A stretch of DNA of 64,000 nucleotides, taken from the NCBI GenBank assembly GCA_947492175.1, contig CANLMQ010000003.1, positions 186,001-250,000 on the forward strand, in the 5' to 3' direction. Below are positions 53,407 to 61,707 of this stretch, one piece after another (within the stretch, counting starts at the first letter, position 1; each line of letters begins with the position of its first letter). The notes beneath the pieces are model-generated. The model was given only the letters and a program-made list of their open reading frames with translations, made no database searches and was not told the origin of the DNA. A program made the translations under genes and the position numbers. This DNA comes from an uncultured Draconibacterium sp. Its GTDB lineage: Bacteria; Bacteroidota; Bacteroidia; Bacteroidales; Prolixibacteraceae.

Positions 53407-53443
53407 TGATTAATAATCAAATTGGTATTAATCATTACTTTTG
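53407..53443 (+). promoter_or_regulatory. Dyad and -7 element upstream of ricT
   Basis: TGATTAAT (53407-53414) and ATTAATCA (53427-53434) form an eight-base inverted repeat immediately before TACTTTTG (53436-53443), an exact TAnnTTTG. The dyad sits where a regulator would block or help polymerase. Confidence 0.45.
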
Positions 53444-53451
53444 TGTGTTAA

Positions 53452-54729
53452 ATGTTTATCTTGACAAACGAAGATAAATTGCCGAAACAAACTATGCAGG
53501 AAGTTGATACCATAGAAAGAGGAATATGTAAAACGCCGTCAGGGTGCTGTGCCAAGTTACATGTTACCGATTGGCTGAACGATATAAAAACAGCAACACA
53601 GGGCGATGATATTGTTGAAGTCCGTTTTAAAAATACACGCAAAGATTACTATCGAAACGTTAATAACTTAAACCTCAGTGTTGGCGATTTAGTAGCTGTA
53701 GAGGGAAGTCCGGGACACGATATCGGAATTATTTCGTTAAAAGGCGAGCTTGTTTTTGAACAAATGAAACGCCATAAAGTAACTTTAAACAATGGCGAGT
53801 TCAGGAAAGTGTACCGAAAAGCCAAGACGGTTGATATCGACAAGTGGAAAGAAGCCATTTCGCTGGAACACGAAACCATGATTAAATCGAGGCAGATTGT
53901 TAAAGACCTTGACCTTGATATGAAAATTGGCGATGTGGAATACCAGGGAGACCGTACAAAAGCTATTTTTTACTACATCGCCGATGGTCGTGTTGACTTT
54001 CGTAAATTAATTAAAGTTTTAGCAGAGAATTTCCGCATCCGTATTGAAATGAAACAGATTGGTGCGCGCCAGGAAGCAGGTCGCATTGGTGGAATTGGTC
54101 CCTGCGGACGCGAACTTTGCTGCTCAACCTGGATGGCAAATTTTGTTTCGGTAACTACCAATTCTGCACGTTATCAGGAAATTTCGCTCAATCCACAAAA
54201 ACTCGCCGGACAGTGTGGAAAGCTAAAATGCTGTTTGAATTTTGAAGTGGATGCGTACATAGATGCGCAAAAAGATTTTCCGCCAAGCAATATTCCGCTG
54301 GAATCGGAAAACATGAAGTATCAGTTTCTGAAAGCCGATATTTTTGGAGGTATATATTGGTACGCCCCGCAAGGAAACGGTCCTTCAAATCTGGTACCTG
54401 TCCCGGTTCGAAGAGTGATAGAAGTTCAGCGAATGAACAGGAACGGCAAAAAGCCGGAGAGGCTTGTGTCTGAAAGTGCAGATGTGGCTTCTAAAAAGGC
54501 CGAATCGTTCCAGAATGTGGTTGGCCAGGATGATTTACATCGTTTCGATCAGCCCAAAAAGCAAGCACGAAAAAAGAGCAGAAATAAACGCCGGAAGCCG
54601 ACCCAGGCGCAAGGTGAGGGGCAAGTTCGAAATCAAGAACAACGTCAGGCTCAATCGCAAAATGTGCAGCGAAATAAAGATGGGCAGGGAGCGCGTAATA
54701 ACTCAAATCGTAAATCAAGAAGGAGATAG
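53452..54729 (+). CDS. ricT: PSP1-domain protein RicT/YaaT
   Basis: The 425-residue protein has a PSP1 domain with the cysteine clusters GPCGRELCCSTW near residue 222 and GQCGKLKCCLNFE near residue 255. Another Cys pair lies near residues 32-33 (SGCCAKL). In Bacillus, RicT with RicA and RicF binds Fe-S clusters and affects RNA processing. The role in Bacteroidota is not established. The last 80 residues are a basic, Gln/Arg/Asn-rich disordered tail that may bind nucleic acid. The first ATG is used, and the ATG at 53494 is an alternative. gldH starts at the very next base. Confidence 0.88.
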   Translation: MFILTNEDKLPKQTMQEVDTIERGICKTPSGCCAKLHVTDWLNDIKTATQGDDIVEVRFKNTRKDYYRNVNNLNLSVGDLVAVEGSPGHDIGIISLKGELVFEQMKRHKVTLNNGEFRKVYRKAKTVDIDKWKEAISLEHETMIKSRQIVKDLDLDMKIGDVEYQGDRTKAIFYYIADGRVDFRKLIKVLAENFRIRIEMKQIGARQEAGRIGGIGPCGRELCCSTWMANFVSVTTNSARYQEISLNPQKLAGQCGKLKCCLNFEVDAYIDAQKDFPPSNIPLESENMKYQFLKADIFGGIYWYAPQGNGPSNLVPVPVRRVIEVQRMNRNGKKPERLVSESADVASKKAESFQNVVGQDDLHRFDQPKKQARKKSRNKRRKPTQAQGEGQVRNQEQRQAQSQNVQRNKDGQGARNNSNRKSRRR

Positions 54730-55200
54730 ATGAAGAAGGTTTTTCAATGGATAATTGTTGGGGTATTTCTAACAACACTTTCTGCTTGCGATACAAACCG
54801 CATTTTTGACGAGTATAAGCCGATTCCCGAAAGATGCTGGCAAAAAGATTCGCTGGTAACATTTAGTATTCCGGTAACCGATACCATACAAAATCATAAT
54901 TTGTACATAAATATCAGAAACGATATAAACTACCCGTTTAGTAATCTTTGGGTATTTGTTAAAATTGAACAACCCGGAGGAACTGCCATTCGCGATACAT
55001 TTGAAATAGCATTGGCCGATGTTGCAGGGAAATGGCTGGGTGAAGGTTTTAGCGGGTTAAAAACCCGGGAAGTAATTTACCGTAGAAATGTATATTTCCC
55101 TAATTCAGGAATATATAAAATATCGATACAGCAGGGAATGCGTGAAGATAATTTGCATGGAATCAGCGATGTTGGGTTTCGGTTTGAAACAGTAAAGTAG
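54730..55200 (+). CDS. gldH: Gliding-motility/T9SS lipoprotein GldH
   Basis: The 156-residue protein has a lipobox (Cys near residue 20, LSACDTN), and the GldH pattern RIFDEYKPIPERCWQKDSLVTF follows. NDINYPFSNLWVFVKI comes in the middle and GIYKISIQQGMREDNLHGISDVGFRFE at the end. GldH is an outer-envelope lipoprotein needed for gliding in Flavobacterium and found in T9SS-bearing Bacteroidota. It begins at the base after the ricT stop, suggesting coupling. Its neighbourhood with porW and porX 3-7 kb away supports a T9SS role. Confidence 0.92.
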   Translation: MKKVFQWIIVGVFLTTLSACDTNRIFDEYKPIPERCWQKDSLVTFSIPVTDTIQNHNLYINIRNDINYPFSNLWVFVKIEQPGGTAIRDTFEIALADVAGKWLGEGFSGLKTREVIYRRNVYFPNSGIYKISIQQGMREDNLHGISDVGFRFETVK

Positions 55201-55219
55201 AATCTTAATAAATTTCGTC

Positions 55220-55266
55220 AAACTGAACTTGTTTCAGTTTCTAATAACTCAGAGCCATTCGGCTTT
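55220..55266 (+). other. Two small stem-loops after gldH
   Basis: AAACTGAA (55220-55227) pairs with TTCAGTTT (55233-55240). A second, short AGCC-ATTC-GGCT hairpin at 55253-55264 is followed by a T-rich stretch. Together they may end the ricT-gldH transcript weakly. Confidence 0.35.
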
Positions 55267-55313
55267 AATTTTGAAATAATTTCAGAATGACGTTCAAACG
55301 ATAACATAAAAAG

Positions 55314-56054
55314 GTGGGAAAGGGAAAGCTAAAGAAGTTTGAAGAAATGAAGGGCTTTGAACATGTGGTTCAGGTTCCGTATCATGAAATTGAGAACAAT
55401 AATTTTTATTTGAGAGGGAAATGGGCTAAGGATTTTTTTAAAAATGAAAATCCGGTTGTTCTTGAATTGGGCTGTGGTAAAGGAGAATATACCGTTGAAC
55501 TGGCTGCAATGAATCCCAACATAAACTATATTGGTGTTGATATTAAAGGAGCCCGATTGTGGAAAGGGGCAAAACAGGCACATGAGCGAGAATTAGAGAA
55601 TGTGGGTTTTTTGCGTACCAATATCGAATTAATTGCACAGTTTTTTGCCGAAGATGAGGTGAAAGAGATTTGGTTAACATTCCCCGATCCGCAAATGAAG
55701 AAGACCAGTAAAAGGTTAACATCTACTTTCTTTTTAAACAGGTATCGGGAATTTTTAAAGCCGGGTGGAGTTATTCATTTGAAATGCGACAGTAACTTTC
55801 AGTTTACCTATACAAAAACAATGGTGGAACTTAATAAGTTTGAGATGTTGGCTGAAACCGATAATCTTTACGAATGGGATCACCTAACCGATGTTTTGCG
55901 TATTAAAACCTATTACGAAAAACAATGGCTCGATCGTGGGATTACCAGTAAATACCTGGCATTTGTTCCGCACAATGGCGAATACATTGAGCCCGATGTG
56001 GAAATAGAACGCGACGAGTATCGTAGTTTTGGACGGTCGGCAAGAGATTTGTAA
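55314..56054 (+). CDS. trmB: tRNA (guanine-N7-)-methyltransferase
   Basis: The 246-residue SAM-dependent enzyme makes m7G46 in tRNA. It shows VVLELGCGKGEYTVELA (SAM motif I, near residue 47), IGVDIKGARLWKGA, IWLTFPDPQMKKTSKRLTS (family signature) and GVIHLKCDSNFQFTYT. The start is GTG 55314, which gives the conserved MGKGKLKKFEEM N-terminus. No ATG fits upstream of motif I as well. It is followed after 11 bases by the alkyltransferase-like gene. Confidence 0.94.
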   Translation: MGKGKLKKFEEMKGFEHVVQVPYHEIENNNFYLRGKWAKDFFKNENPVVLELGCGKGEYTVELAAMNPNINYIGVDIKGARLWKGAKQAHERELENVGFLRTNIELIAQFFAEDEVKEIWLTFPDPQMKKTSKRLTSTFFLNRYREFLKPGGVIHLKCDSNFQFTYTKTMVELNKFEMLAETDNLYEWDHLTDVLRIKTYYEKQWLDRGITSKYLAFVPHNGEYIEPDVEIERDEYRSFGRSARDL

Positions 56055-56065
56055 GTAATTTATTG

Positions 56066-56395
56066 ATGTCCGATTTTTTTAATAAAGTATACGAAGTAGT
56101 CAAACTTGTTCCGGCAGGACGCGTAACATCTTATGGTGCTATTGCCAGGTATCTGGGAACAGCAGGATCGGCACGAATGGTGGGCTGGGCAATGAATGCC
56201 TGTCACTCACACAAAGATTATGTTCCGGCTCATCGGGTAGTAAACCGCAATGGCTTGCTAACCGGTAAACATCACTTTGATAATCCAAACGCCATGTAGG
56301 AATTACTGGAAGCCGAAGGTTTAAAGATGGACGGTGATCAAATCGTCGATTTTAAAGAAAAGTTTTGGGATCCTGTAACAGAATTGAATTCGTGA
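56066..56395 (+). pseudogene. Alkyltransferase-like (ATL/MGMT-fold) gene with in-frame TAG
   Basis: The frame from ATG 56066 encodes an MGMT DNA-binding domain (RVTSYGAIARYLGTAGSARMVGWAMNA) with PAHRV in place of the reactive-cysteine PCHRV. That marks the alkyltransferase-like class, which binds O6-alkylguanine without transferring it. Codon 78 (56297-56299) is TAG. After it the same frame continues with conserved family sequence (ELLEAEGLKMDGDQIVDF, then KFWDPVTEL) to TGA at 56393-56395. Homologues as remembered have Gln at this place, so a single CAG to TAG change explains the stop. Without readthrough the product is 77 residues and lacks the C-terminal helix and strand. A sequencing error is possible. 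Confidence 0.82.
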
Positions 56396-56434
56396 AATAA
56401 ACAAATGTTTAATAAAAATCCTCTAAAACAAATC

Positions 56435-56482
56435 ACACTTAAAAGTGTTTTTATAAATGCAATTATTAAATTTGCATGCAAA
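56435..56482 (+). promoter_or_regulatory. mrp promoter region with two palindromes
   Basis: TAAATTTG at 56467-56474 matches the -7 consensus, 42 bases before mrp. ACACTT-AA-AAGTGT (56435-56448) and TTTGCATGCAAA (56471-56482) are palindromes on either side of it and could be operators. Confidence 0.45.
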
Positions 56483-56516
56483 TAATCAATTACAAACAGA
56501 GATTAATCAATAGGAT

Positions 56517-57632
56517 ATGGCTGATAGTCAAAGAAAGTTAATTGTACCGAAGGATATTACCGATGCTTTACGTACCGTAAAATATCCCGGAAGTGAAGAG
56601 GATGTGGTTACACTTGAAATGCCACAGGAAATACGTATTGCAGGTCAACGTGTAAGTTTTTCGCTGGTTTTTCAGAAAAGCAACGACCCGAATATTGAAT
56701 CGCTGGTTGTGGCTTGCGAAAAAGCCATTAAAAAATACCTGGGCGAGCAGGTTGAGATTGAAGATAACATAGCGGTTAAGTTTATTCATGATATGGAGCG
56801 CCCGGTTCTGCCAAATGTGAAGAACATTATAGCCGTAGCTTCAGGTAAAGGAGGTGTTGGAAAATCTACGGTTGCAGTTAATCTTGCAGTTGCATTAGCC
56901 AATTCCGGCGCAAAAGTGGGCTTACTCGATGCCGATATTTTTGGCCCGTCGATACCTAAAATGTTTGGCGCCGAGGGCGATCGTCCGGCGGGAATAAAGA
57001 TTGACGACCGTGAAATGATTAATCCTCTCGAAAAATACGGAGTTAAATTTTTATCGGTTGGCTTTTTTGTTGATACCGACAGTGCAATTATCTGGCGGGG
57101 GCCAATGGCATCAAATGCATTAAAACAGCTAATAACCGAAGGCAACTGGGGCGAACTGGATTATTTACTGATTGACCTTCCTCCGGGTACCAGCGATATT
57201 CATCTTACATTGGTACAGTCGGTTCCGGTAACCGGTGCCGTTATTGTTACCACTCCGCAAGATGTAGCTTTAGCCGATGTAGTGCGGGGGGCGAGCATGT
57301 TCCAGAGCAAATCGATTGATGTGCCTGTTTTGGGGTTAATTGAAAATATGGCATGGTTTACACCGGCCGAACTTCCTGAAAACAAATATTATATATTCGG
57401 GAAAAACGGAGGTAAAAACCTGGCAGACAAGTTAGGCTTGCCGTTGCTGGGACAAATTCCGATTGTACAAAGTATTCGCGAAGGTGGCGACAACGGAAAT
57501 CCGATAGCCAATGAAAGTGAAACTGTTACAGGTGTTTCTTTTGCTGAGGTTGCAACAGCTGTAAAACACAGGGTGCACATCAGAAATATACAAATGGCAC
57601 CCACTAAAAAGGTAAAGATCAGCAGAAAATAA
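56517..57632 (+). CDS. mrp: Mrp/ApbC-type P-loop ATPase, iron-sulfur carrier
   Basis: The 371-residue protein has an N-terminal MIP18/DUF59 domain (about 8-90) and a deviant Walker A (AVASGKGGVGKST, near residue 106). Further Mrp motifs are GLLDADIFGPSIPKMFG, DYLLIDLPPGTSDIHLT and ENMAWF. Mrp proteins carry Fe-S clusters to target apoproteins. The CxxC that usually follows the ENM motif and binds the cluster is absent here (WFTPAELPENKYYIFG), as in other Bacteroidota Mrp proteins that I recall. Cluster binding must differ or be lost. A long hairpin follows the stop. Confidence 0.93.
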   Translation: MADSQRKLIVPKDITDALRTVKYPGSEEDVVTLEMPQEIRIAGQRVSFSLVFQKSNDPNIESLVVACEKAIKKYLGEQVEIEDNIAVKFIHDMERPVLPNVKNIIAVASGKGGVGKSTVAVNLAVALANSGAKVGLLDADIFGPSIPKMFGAEGDRPAGIKIDDREMINPLEKYGVKFLSVGFFVDTDSAIIWRGPMASNALKQLITEGNWGELDYLLIDLPPGTSDIHLTLVQSVPVTGAVIVTTPQDVALADVVRGASMFQSKSIDVPVLGLIENMAWFTPAELPENKYYIFGKNGGKNLADKLGLPLLGQIPIVQSIREGGDNGNPIANESETVTGVSFAEVATAVKHRVHIRNIQMAPTKKVKISRK

Positions 57633-57641
57633 AGAATTGTA

Positions 57642-57684
57642 TCATTTCAAGTGAGGCAGGAATCCTGTTTCATTTGAAATGATT
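57642..57684 (+). terminator. 21-bp imperfect hairpin after mrp
   Basis: Arms 57642-57662 and 57664-57684 are complementary at every position if three G-U pairs are allowed. The G-U pairs work only in the plus-strand RNA, so the structure is probably made by the mrp transcript. There is no T run, so it may be an mRNA 3' end stabiliser and not a simple terminator. Confidence 0.5.
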
Positions 57685-57762
57685 ATTAGTATTAATTACC
57701 CAGATTTATATTCATAAAAAGACCTTCCGGAAAATTAATCTTATTCCACATTCATTTTTTCT

Positions 57763-57770
57763 TATTTTTG
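57763..57770 (+). promoter_or_regulatory. Candidate -7 element for porW/sprE
   Basis: TATTTTTG matches TAnnTTTG exactly. It lies 88 bases before the TTG start at 57859, so a leader of about 80 bases is predicted. No consensus -33 element is seen. Confidence 0.4.
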
Positions 57771-57858
57771 CACCATTTACAAAACGGATAAATTCACAGT
57801 TAACAAACAATATTCTTGTGATTAATGAGTTTATTCAATGTGCTAATACAATACCTAA

Positions 57859-60800
57859 TTGAAGAGACTGTTTTTACATACCATATTTTTTATTTTCCTG
57901 GTTTTGCTTTTTGCCGGTTGTTCAACCGAGAAAAACACTCGTGCTTCGCGTACATTTCATAATGTTACGTCGAAATACAATGTTTATTTTAATGCAAACG
58001 AAAGTGTTAAAGAAGGTGTTTTAACCATTAATGAGCGAATAGAGGACGATTTTACACGTTTGTTGCCTATTTACAAAGAGAGCGATCCTTCTACTGCCCG
58101 AATGGTAAAATCGGACATGGATTATGCAGTTGTAAAGTGTTCGAAACTGATTGAAATACATTCAATTACAAAAAAACCAAAACGAAAGAGAAAACGAACG
58201 CAGAAGTATCAGGATTTTGCCAGTCAGGAGGAGTTTAATAAATGGATTGACGATAGCCACCTTTTAATGGGAAAAGCTTATTACTATCAACAAAATTATT
58301 TTGCTGCTATTGACAATTTCTCTTACGTGGTACGAAAATATCCGAACGAGGAAACGGCTGATGAGGCGCAGGTTTGGTTAATAAAAACCTTTACCGAAAT
58401 GGAAAGGTTTATCGAAGCAAATGAGGTTATTCAGGCCATTCAGGGATACGAAGATTTTCCTAAAAAGCTGGAGCGCGACCTTGCAATTGCAACCGCAAAT
58501 TACTACGTAAAACAAGAGGAGTATGCTGATGCTATTCGCATGCTTGATATTGCAATAAAAAAGACATTCTGGAAAAAAGACAAAGCACGCTTACAATACA
58601 TAATAGCTCAACTTTATCAGGAACTGGGGCAAAATGCCGAAGCGTCAAATGCATTTAAGGCAGTTACCAAAATGAATCCGGGGTATAAAATGGCATTTAA
58701 TGCGCGCATTAATTCCGCCGGTGTATTTTCGGGGGAAGGCAGTACCGAAGAACAGAAAAAGGAGCTGAATAAAATGCTTCGCGACAAGAAAAATGTTGAG
58801 TTCCGGGATCAGATTTATTATGCCTTGGGAAATGTATATTTTCGCGAGGGCAACAGGGAAGTGGCCGAAGAAAATTATAAGCAGTCGGTGGCTACCAGTT
58901 TTAAAAATCCTTTTCAGCGTGCGCTTTCGTCCATTACTTTGGCCGATTTGTTTTATGAAGACCTAAATTACAGAGGGGCACAATCGTATTACGACAGTGC
59001 CATGATCATAATTGATGAAACGTATCCGAATTATGAAAGTGTTTCGGATCGATATGGAAGTCTAACCAGTTTGGTTGACAATTTATTAGTTGTGGAGCGC
59101 GAAGATAGTTTGCAAAAAGTTGCCCTGATGCCAGATAAAGAACGAGAAGCTTTAATTGCCTCTTTGATGAAGGAAGAACAGGAACGGCAACGAAATATGG
59201 AAAATGTAGCCATGCAGGGTGCTACCAGCCAGGGATATTACCGTTCGAATCGTTACCGCATGGGAATGGGCGGCGGAGGAGGTGCCGGCTGGTATTTCTA
59301 TAATCCGCAAACAGTAACCTATGGAAAAGTTTCTTTTCAGCAACAATGGGGAAGGCGTCAGTTGGAAGACGATTGGAGACGCTCGAATAAAACCACTATT
59401 TCGGCTGAAGAGTATGACGAAAACGCTGAAGAACTGGCACAGGAAAAGCAACGGGAAGAAGATCCTCTAAAGAAGGAATTTTATACGCAGGATTTACCGC
59501 TTACCGATTCATTAATGGCAGTGTCGCACGAAAAGATTCGGGATGCCTTGTACAATGCCGGAAAAATATTTAAATCGGAGTTTGAAGATTATCCGCGCTC
59601 AAACGAACGATTCGAAGAGTTGCTTAAACGATATCCTGAAAATATATACCTTCTGTCGGCTTATTTCGATTTATACGATTCGTATGAGCTATTAAATAAC
59701 AAGCCAAAATCGGATTATTACCGAAACTTGATTATCTCGGGCTACCCCGAAAGCAAGTTTGCCCAATACCTTATAAATCCAAATTTCTTTATTGAAATGG
59801 AAGCCCGTTTAGATAGCCTGAACCGTATGTATGATGAGGCATTCAGGAATTATAAAGGAGGAAGGTACTCTAATGTTCTTTCGTTAACCCGCGAAATGAA
59901 ACATATGAAACCTGATAGTGTAATCGTTCCTAAAATTGATTTTATGGAAATGGTTGCCAACGGAGTTCTTACCGATGTGCATAATTTTGAAGCATTATTA
60001 AAAACGTATCTCGAAAAATATCCGAAAAAGGAACCCTCGCCACTGGCTCAGGAAATATTAACGCTGATACAGGATAGTACCCTGGCCGACTACGAAAAGT
60101 TGGTTGCCATGGGTTACATAAACGAAGAAATTCAGAATGAAGAGTTACTGCCGGATAATTTCCTTGCCGACGATGAATTTGGTGGTAAATTTTCGTACGA
60201 TGAAGACCTGCTTCACTACTTTGTTATTGCCTACCCGCGAGAAGATGAAAGCAAAATTGATTTGAACCGTTTAAAATTTGATATTGCTAATTACAACATC
60301 GATCATTACACTAAAGTTGATTACGACATCGAAACGGAATATTTAGATGATAAACTGGCATTTGTTCTGGTTCGGTCGATGACAAATAAAGAAAATGCAT
60401 TAATCTACCACGGGTCAATTATTCGTAGGGCTGAAGTGTTTAAATCGCTGCGCGATGTGGATTATATGAATTTTGTAATTTCGTCGACCAACTACCGGGC
60501 AGTTCGTCAGGAGAAATCAACAGCAGATTACCTGAAATTCTTTGTTAAAAATTACAGCCGCTTTATTCGTTCGAACTTTAGCGACGAAGGTCCGGATATT
60601 TCTCCTGAAGAATTGATGGCAAGGGCTGAAGCTGAAGACAACGCGCTAAAAGAGAAGGGAAGATTTGTTTCGGTAACCACAGGAGCAACCGGCTTGTTCT
60701 CTACAGGAATAGATACTACACAGAGTTTTGTGATTGCAGTAAAAGATAAAGGAATGTCGATGCGACAAGTGTTGCGTGGATTTGCTGACTTTAACCGACA

Positions 60801-61527
60801 GGAATTCAGGGCATGGAATCTGGCTTTGCAGATTAAACAAACAAACGAATATCAGTTGGTTGTTGTTAATGGAATTCCTTCACTAAACGAATCGATGTCG
60901 TATTTCCGTAAGGTAGTTACAACGCGCAGTTTATTTGCTCCGCTTGGACAGGCTACGTACCGAAACTTCCTGATAACAAATGAAAACCTGCAGGCATTAA
61001 TCGATAAAAATAAAGTCGACGATTATATCACGTTCTTCCGCGACAATTATATTCAGCGTAAAAGTACAACTTCTTCAGAAGCTACCGGTACTTCAGAAAC
61101 AGTAACAGCTCAGCAACCGGCAACACAACCAGCTGCCGAAGTTTTGGCCGACAGTCCTTATGACGTAAATGTTGAAGGTGGACACCGGGTGGTATTTGTA
61201 ATTCCTGCAACTGGAATTAACAAGGCAGCCTTTGTGACTGGAATTGAAAACTACAACAAAACAAACTTCGCAAATTCATCGTTTGAAGTTGAAGAACAAA
61301 CACTGGATGCCATTCGCCAACTAGTAATTGTAAAAGGAATGACTGACAAAGAAACTGCGCGTCAGTATTTCAGCAATGTGGTACGTCAGCGTAATTTGTT
61401 TGCTCCGCTCGGACAGGCTACGTATCGAAACTTCCTGATAACAAATACCAACTTCGAGATTTTCCTGAAAGAGAAGAACATTACAGAGTACATGGATTTT
61501 TACAAAAAAGTGTATTTGGGGAAATAA
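57859..61527 (+). CDS. porW: T9SS lipoprotein PorW/SprE, TPR-rich
   Basis: The 1222-residue protein starts at TTG 57859, giving a lipoprotein signal (Cys near residue 21, LFAGCSTEK), then NTRASRTFHNVTSKYNVYFNANES, typical of SprE/PorW. TPR-like repeats cover about residues 130-400 and 560-800. The C-terminal region contains several related beta-alpha units, two of them nearly identical (residues 1026-1041 and 1181-1196, FAPLGQATYRNFLITN). PorW links the PorKN ring to the translocon in type IX secretion, and SprE is its gliding homologue. porX follows after 180 bases, placing a structural and a regulatory T9SS gene side by side. Confidence 0.88.
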   Translation: MKRLFLHTIFFIFLVLLFAGCSTEKNTRASRTFHNVTSKYNVYFNANESVKEGVLTINERIEDDFTRLLPIYKESDPSTARMVKSDMDYAVVKCSKLIEIHSITKKPKRKRKRTQKYQDFASQEEFNKWIDDSHLLMGKAYYYQQNYFAAIDNFSYVVRKYPNEETADEAQVWLIKTFTEMERFIEANEVIQAIQGYEDFPKKLERDLAIATANYYVKQEEYADAIRMLDIAIKKTFWKKDKARLQYIIAQLYQELGQNAEASNAFKAVTKMNPGYKMAFNARINSAGVFSGEGSTEEQKKELNKMLRDKKNVEFRDQIYYALGNVYFREGNREVAEENYKQSVATSFKNPFQRALSSITLADLFYEDLNYRGAQSYYDSAMIIIDETYPNYESVSDRYGSLTSLVDNLLVVEREDSLQKVALMPDKEREALIASLMKEEQERQRNMENVAMQGATSQGYYRSNRYRMGMGGGGGAGWYFYNPQTVTYGKVSFQQQWGRRQLEDDWRRSNKTTISAEEYDENAEELAQEKQREEDPLKKEFYTQDLPLTDSLMAVSHEKIRDALYNAGKIFKSEFEDYPRSNERFEELLKRYPENIYLLSAYFDLYDSYELLNNKPKSDYYRNLIISGYPESKFAQYLINPNFFIEMEARLDSLNRMYDEAFRNYKGGRYSNVLSLTREMKHMKPDSVIVPKIDFMEMVANGVLTDVHNFEALLKTYLEKYPKKEPSPLAQEILTLIQDSTLADYEKLVAMGYINEEIQNEELLPDNFLADDEFGGKFSYDEDLLHYFVIAYPREDESKIDLNRLKFDIANYNIDHYTKVDYDIETEYLDDKLAFVLVRSMTNKENALIYHGSIIRRAEVFKSLRDVDYMNFVISSTNYRAVRQEKSTADYLKFFVKNYSRFIRSNFSDEGPDISPEELMARAEAEDNALKEKGRFVSVTTGATGLFSTGIDTTQSFVIAVKDKGMSMRQVLRGFADFNRQEFRAWNLALQIKQTNEYQLVVVNGIPSLNESMSYFRKVVTTRSLFAPLGQATYRNFLITNENLQALIDKNKVDDYITFFRDNYIQRKSTTSSEATGTSETVTAQQPATQPAAEVLADSPYDVNVEGGHRVVFVIPATGINKAAFVTGIENYNKTNFANSSFEVEEQTLDAIRQLVIVKGMTDKETARQYFSNVVRQRNLFAPLGQATYRNFLITNTNFEIFLKEKNITEYMDFYKKVYLGK
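60934..61446 (+). repeat. 48-base near-identical direct repeat inside porW
   Basis: 60934-60981 and 61399-61446 match at 46 of 48 bases and encode the same residues in the same frame. The two differences are third-position changes. This marks a recent duplication or gene conversion between C-terminal repeat units. Confidence 0.85.
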
Positions 61528-61568
61528 CCAGTAAAAAGCAATCTGTAATATTTTACGAACGGTTCAAA

Positions 61569-61603
61569 CTCTAAACTCTGAACTCTGAACTCTGAACTCA
61601 GAG
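61569..61603 (+). repeat. Tandem heptamer repeat before porX
   Basis: Five consecutive units, CTCTAAA, CTCTGAA three times and CTCAGAG, occupy 61569-61603. The last two units also form the small dyad CTCTGA-AC-TCAGAG. A related array precedes ribE at 25737-25764. Confidence 0.65.
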
Positions 61604-61707
61604 CTTCTGTGGTTAAAGTTTGTTAATCACATACCATAACCGTATTTTATTTGTTTCTATCTTTGAAAAGCAGGATTACAAACGAAAACAACAGAAAAGA
61701 GAGTTAT

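Noticed and set aside
53494..54729. Later start for ricT at ATG 53494
   Set aside because: It is possible, but the ATG at 53452 sits nine bases after the -7 element. That would give an almost leaderless message, so both remain open and the longer form is listed.
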